The notes beneath the pieces were generated by a model. It worked only from the letters and a program-made list of their open reading frames with translations. It did not search any database and was not told the origin of the DNA. The position numbers and the translations under genes were made by a program. DNA of 64,000 nt from Todiramphus chloris collaris (taxonomy: Eukaryota > Chordata > Aves > Coraciiformes > Alcedinidae), in contig JANVCC010000011.1 of NCBI GenBank assembly GCA_025345505.1, positions 1,559,849-1,623,848 of the forward strand, read 5' to 3'. Below are positions 49,893 to 61,412 of this stretch, one piece after another (position 1 is the stretch's first letter; each line of letters opens with the position of its first letter).

Positions 49893-50449
49893 ACGTCTGT
49901 GCAATATTTAGTAGCAGAAGCTGAATACATTGGGGCTTTTCTATTCTCCAAACCACAACTAAAATGAGGGGATGTATAAAAAAGGCAAATTTTAAAATTG
50001 TTTAGAAACATTTCATTGTCACAGTATCTACTGAAAGTCACCTGGGGAATGCAATGTAATACCAAGGTAGCTAAAGAAATACAGCCCCAGCGCTCTACTC
50101 AGATGATGATTTTTGTTCCTAAATGGAGATTTTAAAAATCTGTGCTTTTTCCTGCTTTTAACTGTGCATGTCTAGCTTGACACTGCTTTAAAGCCCCTTT
50201 CCACAGACAGGGGTAACATTAAACGCATTCTAAAACCCACAGCTTTTCCATGCATCTCCAACTGAGAAATGTAAAATACAGGCATTCAAGAACACTGACC
50301 TTTGAAAAGCATGACTTTAGAGGACACTAAGTTAAGCATGAAACTTTAGGCCATACAGAGGCAGAAAAATAGCATCCAGCCCTGGAAAGACCTGTCCTCC
50401 TTGCAGCTCTTTGCGTATCAGAAGAGCGGTGAAACCTGAAGGACCATGA
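48161..50449. other. Intergenic, unique sequence with a long A run
   Basis: No gene was recognised. It contains the 31-A run at 49.86 kb. Confidence 0.5.
49859..49889. repeat. Homopolymer run of 31 A
   Basis: The run is uninterrupted. No processed pseudogene could be recognised upstream of it on the plus strand, so its origin is unclear. Confidence 0.95.
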
Positions 50450-50891
50450 GGTGGCAACAAACTTTGTAAGGGGTCTAGCGTGTAAGTCTTGCGAAGAGTG
50501 GATGAGGGAACTGGGGGTGTTTAGCCTGGGGAAATAGAGGCTCAGGGGAAATTTTCTTGCTCTCAACAACTCCCTGAAAGGAGGTTGGAGCCAGGTGGGG
50601 GTTGGTTTCTTCTCTCAAGGAACAAGTGATACACAAGTGGAAATGGCCTCAGGTTGCACCAGAGGAGGTTTAGATGGGAAGTGAGGAACAGTTGCTTCCC
50701 CAAAAGGGTTGTCAAGGATTGTCCCAGGCTGCCCAAGGAGTGGTGGAGTCAACAGGCCTGGAGGGATTTAAAAGATGTGTAGATATGGTGCTTCATGACA
50801 TGGTTTGGTGGTGACCTGGCAATGCTGGGTTAATGGTTGGCCTTGATGATCTTAAAGGTCTCTTTCAGCCTAAACGATTCTAAGATTCTGT
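50450..50891 (+). mobile_element. CR1 LINE 3' fragment
   Basis: The text begins in ORF2 (GGGGTCTAGCGTGTAAGTC), passes GGAGGTTGGAGCCAGG and TTGATGATCTTAAAGGTC, and ends ACGATTCTAAGATTCTGTG. It belongs to the same broad subfamily as the copies at 34.0, 45.3 and 47.7 kb. Confidence 0.92.
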
Positions 50892-52642
50892 GCAGTACTT
50901 TAAGCATATCTTTGAGAAGAAAACAGTGCAGAAAATAGCTGTGTCAGCATTTTCACCTTTTTTTTTTTTTCCCCTTGAAGAGTTTCCCAGGAGCAATAGT
51001 GCACTCTCAGATGGGAAATTGCATGCAGGCTCTAGCGGTATTGTCCTGCCTGAAAGGCAAAAAGAATCAGGGTAAGAGTTGCGAATCTGTTCCATTATCC
51101 CTGTTGTTAGAATAGGAATGTGAAATAGTCTGGAAAATACAGGCATACCTGATGTCCAATTGTATGTATTACAAGTTCTTTCCAAATCCAGCTTTTACAA
51201 TAATGCAGAAGGGTGCCTTGATATATGCCAAAATCCACACTGAAGCCACAGGTTTCTCAATAAACACATCTTCTGCAATGATGATACACTTACAGGATTA
51301 AAGTTTATAAGAACAGCTAAACGGAGAGAGGTCTGCTCACCTGCCAAGCAGTAATTCCTTCCAGCTTTCTGCTGTCTCAACAGACACTGAACAGGGCACT
51401 CTGCCTTATGCACAACACCAATTTGGAAGGTGGAGTTTTGTACGGTGAACTTTAAGACTTAAAGTCAATGCTCAATTGCATACTTCCACTTAAATCTTTT
51501 CAGAGTGGAGTGGAAACTATCTAATCATTAGCATGTGTTTAGGCTCACATCTTCTGCTAATTTAACAGTTGTGAGCTTGGATCTTAGGTTACAGAGTTCA
51601 TGAGGAGCCGTGTACTGCGTGGAAAAAGTCTCCCGAGAATCACTGTGGATGTGCTTCTTCTTAATCAAAGCATTGCTCAGCAAAGTTGACAACTGCAAGA
51701 CAAACAAGTCACTTCACCTAGCTTTTTGTAATTTTCATACATGTATATATATATATCACAAGTGAACTGAAAAGTGGCTTAGAAGTGATTATTCATTAGG
51801 CAAAAGGAAGTTCTCCAGGGTGCAAAGACTCTTTTCTCAGTAAGGCTCCTGGCACTCATAGCTTTCCATTACTTTTTTATTATTAAAAATGGAATTGAAA
51901 CCGTATTTGTTCTCAACTCAGTAAGTGCCTTCACGATGTCCAAACAACTCCAACAATGATATCATTTTTGTCTTTCCTCCAGGGGGGAATTCAGGCCAGA
52001 CCACGATATTCCTGCTTGTTCTTAAAGCACAGAGCCTCACACCATGGCGAAGGCAGAAAGCCTCCCTCCTTGGGGGGGGAATGCACATCACAGCATTGTC
52101 CTCTTTATTCTGTACCTCCCACGGAACCCTCCCTCTTCTTGAGAGCTGTTCAACACTAAAATTAAGAGTTCAAGCATGAATCCTCCTAAGCCTGATCTCT
52201 GCAGGCAGATACCCATGGCTGTTCTTCACCAGGACATATTCCCCAGTAAGGATCTGCCCATATGGATCTGATTTCTCCATGAATACTCTGTTCAGGATAT
52301 GGACAACATGTGGCATAAGTGGGCTGCAGTCCCTGAAGTGGCCTCTGATTTAATAAAATAGATGATTTGCCTTCAACTTGTTAACTCCCCCAGCTTAGGA
52401 AGGAGGTCAAGTGGGCCTTTAGTTGGCTGCCTTCATGACGGTGGACCTGTAGGTACAGACACAGGTTCAATCTCCCCAGCACCGTCAGCCTCTTGGCAGC
52501 CACCTCTCCTCCATGCTTTGTGTAAGGCAGCCCTTCAACCAGCAGCACAAAGTCCCCCAGTCTATGGCTGCTCAGCCTGCCATTGCTGCAGGCTGGTGGA
52601 TGGGGAAGAGCAGGACCCTGTCTGGCTTAGCTCTGGGATTAT
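50892..52642. other. Intergenic, unique sequence
   Basis: No coding or repeat similarity was recognised. A short TATATATAT stretch lies at about 51746-51754. Confidence 0.5.
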
Positions 52643-53165
52643 CATAGAGTTATAGACTGTTTTGGGTTGGAAGGGGTCTTTAAAGGTCAACTAGTCCAAC
52701 CCCCCTGTAGTGAGCAGGGACAACTGCAACTAGAGCAGGTTGCTCAGAACCCTGTCCAACCTGACCCTGAATGTTTCCAGGGATGGGGCATCAACCACCT
52801 CTGTGGACAAACGGGACCAGTGTTTTACAACTCTCAGTGTAAAAAATTTCTTCCTAATTTCTAGTGCAAATATCCTCTCATTCAGCTTAAAACCAGCACC
52901 CCTTGTCCTGTTGCAACAGGCTCTGATAAAAAGATTGTCCCCATCTTTCCCACAGGTCCCCTTTAAGCAATGAAAGGCTACAATAAGGTCTCTCTAGAGC
53001 TGAACAACCCCAACTCTCTCAGCCTGGCCTCCCAGCAGAGGGGTCCCAGCCCTCCCAGCGTTGCTGTGGCCTCCTCTGGCCCTGCTCCAACAGCTCCATG
53101 TTTCTCTTTTGCTGAGGACTCCAGAAGTGGACACAGTACTCATATACCAAGCAGGCTTGGACCAT
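52643..53165 (-). mobile_element. CR1 LINE 3' fragment
   Basis: The plus strand shows CATAGAGTTATAGACTG, GGTCAACTAGTCCAACC and GACCCTGAATGTTTCCAGGG, the reverse complement of the CR1 3' UTR and the end of ORF2. It runs to about 53165 with a deletion near 52995. It is 5' truncated. Confidence 0.92.
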
Positions 53166-53274
53166 CACACTAACAACAAACTGGAGCCCTTGATTAGTGA
53201 TTTCATGTATCTCCCCACCTCTCTCCTGCTTCCCTCATGACCCAAACAGCTCATAAGCATCCCTCCTTTACCAA

Positions 53275-53466
53275 GTTGCACTTGAAGCACTGCAACAGGT
53301 TGCCCAGAGAAGCTGTGGATGTCCCATCTGAACTGTTCATGGCCAGGTTGGATGGCGCTTTGAGCAACCTGGTCTAGTGGAAGGTGCCTCTGCCCATAGC
53401 GTGGGGGTGGGGGTGGGAACTAGATGATCTTTAAGATCCCTTTCAACCCAAACCATTCTATGATTC
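53275..53466 (+). mobile_element. CR1 LINE 3' end
   Basis: GTTGCCCAGAGAAGCTGTGG leads to a conserved end with AACTAGATGATCTTTAAG and the ATTCTATGATTCTAG tail at 53466. A GGGGGTGGGGGTGGG expansion lies at about 53402-53418. Confidence 0.92.
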
Positions 53467-53984
53467 TAGGTTAGCCGGTGCTAACTGTACAGAAGTGCCC
53501 TACTGCTTCACTAGGGAACAGCCATGAAGCTTGATTTTTCTCTGCTCTGGAAGTAGGAAAGGACAAAACCAACCACCTCCAGCCCTAGCTTCTACAGGGA
53601 TCTCAGGTTTTAAAAGCAAATCAGCAACGCTCATCATCTTTTAGTAGAGCTGTCACAGGCCCCTCTTCTCTAGCTGCAGCAAGAGAAGCCTGCGTTCTTG
53701 TCCGGACTCCATATGGTATATGGCAGGCTCAGAGCATCGAGTATCCTCTGCTGCCCACACAAACCTGTTGTTAAGAGTGTGGCTACCGGTGGAGTATGTG
53801 GCCATGAATGCATAGCTGCTTGTGGGAGGTCTGTAGATAGCATGGGTGGCCTTGGGATGATAAAAGCCATGCTTTAGTCTGTACCCCAAGTTCTACAACT
53901 AATTTATTCATTAAGAGTATCGATGTCAATCAACATATGTGGGGTCATTGGGAACCTTCTATAAAATACTGTGTGTTATACTCC

Positions 53985-54122
53985 TGGGTTCCCATTTGTG
54001 CCCATTGCCCCTTGTCCTGGGCACCACTAACAAGAGACTGGCTCCATCCTCTTGATACCCCTCCTTTAGCTGTTAAGCATAGAGAAGATCCCCTCTCAGT
54101 CTTCTCACATCCTCCACACAAA
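53985..54122 (-). mobile_element. CR1 LINE internal fragment without its 3' end
   Basis: The plus strand reads GCCCATTGCCCCTTGTCCTG, GGCACCACTAACAAGAGAC and GATACCCCTCCTTTAGCTG, which correspond to the block at about 29660-29735 in the copy at 29.4 kb. The 3' tail is absent, so this is a deleted remnant. It is the CR1 closest to THAP12. Confidence 0.75.
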
Positions 54123-54711
54123 CCTCTGAAGCTGAAGGGGTACCTGCCATGGAATTCTGATGTTCCTTTGTTCCTCCACACCCTGCTCAGCCATCACTGC
54201 ACTGACTACTTGCTACAGGTTCCTAAGTAATGCGCTGAAGTGCCTAAAAATAGTAAGGCATTCCTCATCAATGGGACAATTCAAATAGACCAAACTGAGG
54301 TGCTTCTGGTTGATTACAGACAATGTAAGTGTCTCTGCAAAAGGCAGTGCAGCTACCGAGCACACCAGGAGATCAAGGCTCTTGAAGCCAGCTAATTAGC
54401 AACACTCAGTATGTCTCCGCTGAGCTCCAGGAGACACTTCAGTAGCTAAAGGAGTGTTTTACTGCATTTCCCTTCTTCAATTTGTCTCAGTACATTGGTC
54501 AAAAAGGTCTCAATTTACATACTCAGAAAGCAATCTTTAGCTCTTCTGACCAGTTACATGGTGCCAAATATCAATTTTCCTTCTCTGCAAGCCTGGGCTC
54601 ATCCAACCTGGCTTTGCTGATAGAGGGCTCACAATCTCAGAGGTCGTGACCACCTCACGTATAGCTGCCTTGAACTGGGGAACTCACAGACATTCCCAAG
54701 ATGGGAAAGAT
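54123..54711. other. Spacer between the last CR1 remnant and the THAP12 3' end
   Basis: About 590 bases of unique sequence in which no coding signal or repeat was seen. It probably holds the downstream processing region of THAP12. Confidence 0.55.
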
Positions 54712-56269
54712 TTTTTTTAAAGAAAATTATTTTATTAAAATTGTCATTGAGATCTTAAAAAAGACAACTTTCTACAACTTCTAATTAAAAAGTCTTTGTT
54801 TTTTTCTTCATAGCATTAACATAATTTGGGCTATGCTCATCTATTCAGAGGAAAAGAGCAATAGCTAAAACATTTTTTACTGATCAAGGCAACAACTGCA
54901 TTAACATAAAAATATGCCAGAAAGCATATAAAAAAATAGCAGTGAAAAGAGAAGATAATACTTAGAGGAATTTTTAGTACTCAAATGTAAACAAAAGCTT
55001 CTGAAAGCATTTCTTAAGATGCACACAGCCACTTTAATATCTAAGCTCACTTAGTAAAGGCTACTTTTTATTTTCAAATTTCTCTGCATTAGAACATTAA
55101 GGACTGTGTTTGTCACAGTCTCCACTATCATTCAATTTTCTGTTGCTGGGAGTCTTTCCCACTGCAACTGGAAAGCACACAGAAAGAGAACTGTAAGTTC
55201 TAAAACTGGCATGCATCAGGATAGCTGCAAAGCTTAACTTTTCAACCATCTCAAGTTTAATCTATTTCTGCCAGTTTCAATTGGACAGAACTTCCACAAT
55301 TTAAAAGTATTTACTGCTACCTCAAAATACTTTAGAAAACCCTCAGCAGAACATACAGATCAGAACTATTACACACAGATTCCTGTGTCTTAAGACAATG
55401 CTACACACAAGTGCAAACACACAAGAAAAAATTGCCAAAATTAAAAAGTACCTTACAAAAGAATGTACGTTCTCAAAGAGGCACAGCTTTACTAAGAAAT
55501 TCAATACTATGTAAAAAGCAATTAACATTTTATTTTAAATTGCAATAAACTGTACAAAAATGTTTAATTCTTGCCAAAAATAACAGCAATATTTTCAATC
55601 TTACTTCTAGACAAAAAACAAACCCTTATTTTAACCTTTCTTGTGTATGTTTACAAATAGACAGTAAGAGGCATGGGTTTGTGTCAGAGTCAGGATAGAA
55701 GGAACAGATTTAAATGCTTGTGGAATAAATTTCAAGTTTTTAGTGTCTTTTAGGAATTTCAGTACTCCTGCCATGCCTGTTAAAAGCCAAAGGAGAAAAC
55801 AAACAAACAAAAAAAACAAACCCCAAAACAACACAGTTTGTGTCTCACACAAAGGAATGTAAACAGTCATCGAGATTAAAGAGGTTGACTCGTCCAATGA
55901 AACCATAACGTACCTCTATACCACTAACATTCACTTCACACCAAGAACAGTCCACAGCACTGGCACCGTGCAATAGCTCAGTCCCCTCTCCAAAATGCCA
56001 ATTAAATATACAAAGACTTTTCTTTAAAGTTTTCAAAAAGAATAAAATTCCTAAGTGACAAAACTGAAATGGATTATACTCTTTAACATTTTCCTTATCC
56101 TAACTCATGAGTGAATATGACCACTGAATATTTCTTCAGTCTGAAACCTAAAATGGAAATAAAATTGCAATAATTTTTTTTTTTAGGTTTCACAGTTTTG
56201 TTTTTCCTCAGCGTTGAAACTTCATTGAGAAAAAGCTGTTTCAACTGATTGGTTAGAGCTTAAAAAAAA
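54712..56269 (-). other. THAP12: THAP12 3' untranslated region
   Basis: AT-rich single-copy sequence follows the TAA stop. A canonical AATAAA on the minus strand (TTTATT at 54731-54736) is followed by a TGTCTGTG-type GU-rich stretch, placing cleavage near 54700-54715. A second AATAAA on the minus strand at about 55530-55535 could give a shorter transcript. No CR1 copy interrupts the segment, unlike the DNA immediately to its left. The exact end is inferred from signals, not from transcript data. Confidence 0.7.
54731..54736 (-). terminator. Polyadenylation signal AATAAA of THAP12
   Basis: This is a perfect AATAAA hexamer on the minus strand, about 1.5 kb past the stop codon, with a GU-rich element 30-50 bases downstream. 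It is the last good signal before the repeat-rich intergenic region starts. Confidence 0.65.
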
Positions 56270-58218
56270 TTAAGCATTTTCTGTTACTTCAGAGTTGTTT
56301 GAGGGAATAAAGTCTTCTTGAAATTCCACTTTCTCTGGATACAGTTTAATGTAGGTATCCACCATTAAATCTAAATCATGTTTTATATCAAAGTTGATGT
56401 TCAGCAAAGCTAGGTTGCTTGACCTTTGCTCTGTCAAGGTGTTTTTCAGGTATGCCTTTAAGCGCTTTCGTCCTATTTCGTATTTTTCTTTCTCTACTTT
56501 CATCACTGGAAGTATGCACAAGACTTTCAACAATGCATAAACATTAGGGAAAAACTTGATGTCAGGCAAGTGAAGTGCTTCATAAATAGTAGCTGGAAGT
56601 TCAATGTCTTTTCCTCTGTGCTTCCACTTGATTCTCCAACAATGAAGCTCAGCAGAAAGCGTGTCTGGATTAGGCAAGTCATTTTTGTACATGTCAGCAT
56701 GATGCTCCTCGGATGTATTGAATTTGAGCTGCCCCATGACTGAGGGCACTAACGATAAACACTTAAGAGCTTTTAAATGTTGTTCTGAAAATATATCTTT
56801 TAATTCTTGAATAATATGCTCCACTATGGGGATGCTAAGGATGTCTTTGTAGTAACTTTCTGATGTAACATCAGAGTCAAAGTTCCCTTGTTGTTCCCTG
56901 CGAAATTTCCCTGGGAGTTTAATTTGTACATCCAGTCTTGTAGCCAAATTTGTTGCTTCCTCAAACCAAAATTCATGGTAAACTTCAATATTCTCCATCA
57001 CTTCATTCAGAGAGTGCAACACTGCTGTTAAGCTGCTAGCTGCAAAAAACACATCTGATGTTCGTCCTTGGAGATTTTTTCCAAATGCTCTTGTAAAAGA
57101 CAGAACATTTTTCAGAATTACAATAGTGACAATGAAGTCAAAATCTGTTAACGCCCTTGAAAGTACAAATGCTCGACCAACAATGAAATTGTTCCACCTG
57201 ACAGCGGGGTCACTGCTTACCGCTTCTAAGCACAGTACCAGTGCCTGCATGAGGTCCACTAAAACCTCGAACGTATCATGTCTGCCTGTCCACTGAGAAT
57301 GGCAGATCTCCTTCAGCTCATTACCCTTCTCCTTATTGTTCTGAAAAAGAACAGAAATTATGTTGTCCAGTTCTACTAGTAATTGTGGAGACTGATTAAA
57401 AAGGCAGCACACTTCTTCGATTGTTCCCAGTGCAACAGAAACACCAACAACGGGAATAGATTTTGCTAGCCAAACATTTAAGGCACATGAGGAACATAGC
57501 GTATACACAGCTTGTGGATACTTTTCCAATAGTCTTGTAGCCACCACTTTCATTTTAGAAGCAAACCCACTGGAGACAATGTAGGCTTGACCTCGACAGT
57601 ACTCCATATTTAGACCCCACTTCTCAGTAATAGTCGTGTGGAACTTAACAGCTAACATTTCAGGATCAGCCTCATATGGTAAAAACCCTATGAATTCTTC
57701 TCTGAGATTATGAGAATCATCAACAAATCTCACCAACACTGGCAAATGTTCCTCTCCTGCTATGTCTACTACTTCATCGGTGACAATAGAAAAAAAGTGT
57801 GAATCTCTTACTTCCCTCAGCGTCTCTTCTCTAACACAGCTTTCACAGATCTCAAGCATTTGTTTCTGCTGAGTTTTTGAGCAATACTCAAGATTGACTG
57901 CAGTCATCTCAAATCGTTTCCTCAGAACTTCATCTCCAGCATTTATTCTATATTCCAGTAGAGCCTGAAAGTTATCTGAAGTAAAAATACCTTCTGGAAG
58001 CTCATCAACATTATGGCCATCCAAAGGAATATTTTGTTTACCCATGAGGATCAAAATTTCAAACAAAGTTTTAAGGTAATCTTTGTTTTCTCTTTCTTCC
58101 AGTGTCAAGGGGACAGCTTCTTCTTCCTGTTCTTCCCCTCCTTCCTCAGAGACAGTATTTTGTTCATTGCTTTCATTCAATTCTTGACTTGCCTGTTCCC
58201 GTTCGAAAGCTTCTTCAA
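56270..58218 (-). CDS. THAP12: THAP12 last coding exon (transposase-derived body)
   Basis: The acceptor AG is at 58219-58220. The first two exon bases complete an Ile codon begun in the 37-base exon, and the frame then runs open to a TAA at 56270-56272. An internal Met at 58180 starts 636 uninterrupted residues, but this is not the real start because the frame continues upstream through the acceptor. Numbered from that Met: an acidic stretch (11-22), a Thr-Asp-Glu motif at 134-136 matching the first catalytic Asp region of hAT transposases, GQAYIVSSGF at 197-206, CSSCALNVWL at 229-238, and a hAT-like dimerisation segment at about 543-600 (RSSNLALLNINFDI). The tail ends EVTENA. Having most of the protein in one large final exon is typical of this gene. 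Confidence 0.96.
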
Positions 58219-61200
58219 CTATAAAATGTAAAATACTGTAAGTGTCAAGATAACATGAATAAAAAAAAACATTTGCTTTCCTTTACTACTATCCCCATTA
58301 CCTTTATGTTACTAAGGTATGTAACAGAAGAAAGCTTTCAGCTTAAAAGTGAGTATTTTAGAAAGAGTTTAGACTGGCTGCTTGAATCAAGCAGGAACCA
58401 ATATATATAAACTTAAATTTATGCATCCTGTATTACTTTGTCGGCCTGAGCAAACAAGGTTTTTATGAACCCAATTATTTTGCCCACTTACTCTTTTGTT
58501 GCTTCAGTGTTCTTATTTCATCTTCACTCTTTAAAAAAAAAAAAAAAAACAAAACCAAAAACAACAAACAATAAAAAACCACAACTTAAATTGATTATAA
58601 TGTCTAGCATGTGACCATAAAATATTAAAACACATCAAGATCAAATACAAAATGGTCTCATCTATAATATTTAAGAGTGTCAATATTTACCAAACAGTGC
58701 CAGAAGGTCCAAGAGATGGAGGTAATTCTTCAGGTAGTTTATTGATGCCATGACACATACCTACTAACTACACGAGTTAACTAACTGCTACTATTGCTGA
58801 GGTTCCCATACTTGCATTAGGAGTTTGTTCTATATGTTTTTTATATTTATTAGCAAATAGATTCCATTAAAAAAATTGTCTTTCAATATGAACACATGCT
58901 GTCAGTAGACAGAACTGCCTTTAATGGAATTTTCAGTCAATAAACAGATTCATACTCATGAAATATTTAGAAATTGTCTGTAAAGTTCCTATATATAACC
59001 AGAGTTTAGGAGCCGAGTTCCTTATAATTGGCAGTATAGTAAGAATCACAGAGACACAAAGACACTTTTTCTGCAAATGATACAAAAGAGGTATCAGTAA
59101 GACAAAAAATCCACAAAAACTCCTTGATCTTGGTTTATACATGAATGGTCTTCAGAACAATAAACTAAACCAAGCATGTCTGAACTGGCACAGATTTCAA
59201 CAGTTAAATGTTGATCACAGTCAATATGTAGCAAGAATTTCAGGATACCATGCATAAATTGTATTGAGTTAGCTCTGTAATAACAAGTAAAGGAAAGCTA
59301 TGCACTTCCTTTGGAAGACAGAATGAGCTCTGGATCAACACATTTTGTTTTCCAGATCACTTCATTAAACCTTCCTTAGTAGATAAAATTTATATCAGCA
59401 TAATATTTGAGCATCTAACTTGCAATCCACAAAAAGATACTAGAATAGGCAGTACAGAAAATGCAAACACTGAAGTGCTAAACAGTATTTGACACCATTA
59501 TACAAAGGTTTCACATGAAAGTACTTGCCTTTACTGGTTTTATAATAATAAAACCATTTACATAAAGAAAGTCAACTTACCAGCTCTTTTATCCTTTTCC
59601 TATGTCTGCTGTGGGGATTGTTCAGGTGACTTGTAAGGTCAAATATAGTTGGCACAGCATTATCCCGTAAAACCGTTCTATAAGGGCTCTGTAAGAAGAC
59701 AGGTATCTAGATTAGGTGAGAATTTCCCAAAGAAGTCCCATGTGTACGCATAAGACACCCAGAATTTCAGATACTGTGCCTGTTTGGTTTTTTTTTTGTT
59801 TGTTTGTTTTGTTTTTTCCTTAAAGTACTTTCACTTTCTGAGGTTTCAAAGCAAACATAAAGCAGCCATGCAATTCGTATTTCATAGATATCAAGGGAAC
59901 ACTGAAAATGAGAAAAGGGATAATAAAGAAAACCTCTTCAACCCAAATCACAAATACTTTTTCCTCTCCATTACCTTCATACCAAAGACCTTCAGATGCA
60001 GTACTCTTAATTTACAGCAATATTATGTTTGGGTTTTGTGTTCCTTTTTTTTTTTTTTTAATAAACATTCTGGATAAAAAGGTATTTCTACATCAGCAAG
60101 GAAACATTTTGTTACTATTGTGCCTTGGTTTTTATCACCTATTTCACAATTCTATAAACATTCACAGAAACATTTTAATTGAAAAAATGTTCAAATGTAG
60201 AATTTATACATCAACTTAAGGCAACAAAACACTACTGTGAAAGACCATATTGAAGGAAAATTTATCTGTCAATGAGCAGGAGGAAGAAAAGACTTCTAGA
60301 TGGTCATGTAAATGTTTCTAGCAGTTGAATAAAAATGTTTTATGTAAGATTTTAAATTTTAATATACTCTAAACTTATGTTATCTAAGCTGGCTAATTTC
60401 TAGTAAGGACCAAATTTTAACTGATGATGTTTATACCTGTCATTAGATTGAAATGTGTTTTAAACAAACTGAGTTTCATAAAACTTTATTTCAGATTCAG
60501 AATTACTTTCAACATCTGTTTGTTTGTTTCTGGGATGCTGGATAAATGGACACCCTGTCACGTGCAATGCCACCAGGAGCTTAGTCTGACCTGTGTATTT
60601 TCATTATCCTTTGTAACTCAAGGACTGATTTTGCCTATGTATCAGAGTGAAATTCAGCCTAGAAATTAAAATTTGATACTAAGCCCTGAGTCCACTGTTT
60701 CTTACTATTATTGAGATGTTAACATTATCTTCTTAACAGGAAGAATTAAAAGCTACTATTTCATTAACAGGAAACAGTGACATGATTTTAGCTGGAAAAA
60801 ATATAACAGGAACCAAAAGCTTGACAGATGCAAAGAATGTTTAAGTCTCTTGGCCACAATAGAGTGCAATTTTACTGAATCACACCATGTACACACTTCA
60901 GTAACAGCACATTAATGATTTTAAATTATTAGAGCTATGCAAACTTACATACCTACACTCAATACATTTATACACTGTTGTCACATGTAGTGACAATAAA
61001 ATGAGAATTGCTTTGCATGAGGAAAGAACTACAGTGAAGAGCAGGGCTCTACTAAAATAGCAGAAGCAGCTCTGATTTTCTCTTCCCCAAGTGCTTATTT
61101 TCACCTTGCCCTTTGTGCTGACATCTGTGAGGTGCCCTGGACCATGACAGTGACCTTAATTAAAACTAAGAGATTAATTTGCCCAGGGACCAGTTACCCA

Positions 61201-61410
61201 GAAGATCAAAGATTAAAATGCAGCATTCTGATAAAAACTGTTAGTCACATTTTGCAAAATGCAATTAAAAAATGCTTGGGTTTACTTACACTTCTACATA
61301 TCATAGAAGTCTCAAAATGTTTAGCGCACAATCTGTAATGTTTGTTGAGTTGATCTGGAGTTTTATCTTCTAAATCTGCCCTTCGACAGTTCTCTACCCA
61401 TCTTTGACAT
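56270..61410 (-). CDS. THAP12: THAP12, THAP domain-containing protein 12 (four of five expected exons; 5' exon outside window)
   Basis: The four exons at 61290-61410, 59581-59688, 58492-58528 and 56270-58218 join in frame to give about 737 residues, close to full length for a family of about 760 residues. Known role: a nuclear and cytoplasmic protein described as a repressor of the PKR inhibitor P58IPK (DNAJC3), so it is linked to PKR and stress signalling. Visible order: second part of a THAP zinc finger (Cys-x2-His pair in LCAKHF), the AVPTIF box that closes the THAP fold, a charged linker rich in Lys/Arg then Glu, a DUF4371/RNase H-like body, and a C-terminal hAT-type dimerisation segment. 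The identification rests on near-identity to remembered vertebrate THAP12 over long stretches. The start codon and first zinc-binding cysteines must lie in an exon beyond 64000. The reading frame is intact, with no frameshift or premature stop. Confidence 0.95.
58492..58528 (-). CDS. THAP12: THAP12 internal microexon (37 bases)
   Basis: The exon encodes SEDEIRTLKQQK plus the first base of an Ile codon. It is flanked by a T-rich tract and AG acceptor (58529-58530) and a GTAAGT donor (58486-58491) on the minus strand. It lies between the THAP module and the transposase-derived body and forms part of a charged, probably helical linker. It is too short to be found by open reading frame length; the joins with both neighbours are in frame and match the known protein. 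Confidence 0.92.
58529..61289 (-). other. THAP12: THAP12 introns 2 and 3 (with exon 59581-59688 between)
   Basis: Intron 3 (58529-59580, 1052 bases) and intron 2 (59689-61289, 1601 bases) have GT-AG ends on the minus strand. They are AT-rich with poly-T or poly-A runs (for example 60047-60060) and show no recognisable mobile element. Intron 4 (58219-58491) is only 273 bases. Confidence 0.85.
59581..59688 (-). CDS. THAP12: THAP12 exon encoding the end of the THAP domain (AVPTIF box)
   Basis: This 108-base exon encodes SPYRTVLRDNAVPTIF, then a His/Arg/Lys-rich stretch ending KRIKEL. The acceptor is CAG just above 59688 and the donor is GTAAGT just below 59581. AVPTIF is the hallmark that ends THAP zinc-finger domains. 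The basic segment after it (HSRHRKRIKEL) could act as a nuclear localisation signal, which is inference. The exon is in phase 0 at both ends. Confidence 0.94.
61290..61410 (-). CDS. THAP12: THAP12 exon encoding the middle of the THAP zinc finger
   Basis: This 121-base exon has acceptor TGCAG (61411-61412) and donor GTAAGT (61284-61289). Its first base completes a split codon, and translation then gives CQRWVENCRRADLEDKTPDQ followed by LNKHYRLCAKHF and ETSMICRS. The Trp is the core Trp shared by THAP domains, and the Cys-x2-His pair provides two of the four zinc ligands. The other two cysteines are expected in exon 1, outside the window. The exon ends RS where the human protein, as I remember it, has RT. 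Confidence 0.94.
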
Positions 61411-61412
61411 CT

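Noticed and set aside
1-54700. Exons of WNT11
   Set aside because: I looked for the Cys-rich Wnt signature (for example the CKCHGVSGSC-type motif) in both strands' frames and saw none; WNT11 is presumed to lie outside the left edge.
58013-58231. Plus-strand 72-codon frame
   Set aside because: Antisense shadow of the THAP12 last exon.
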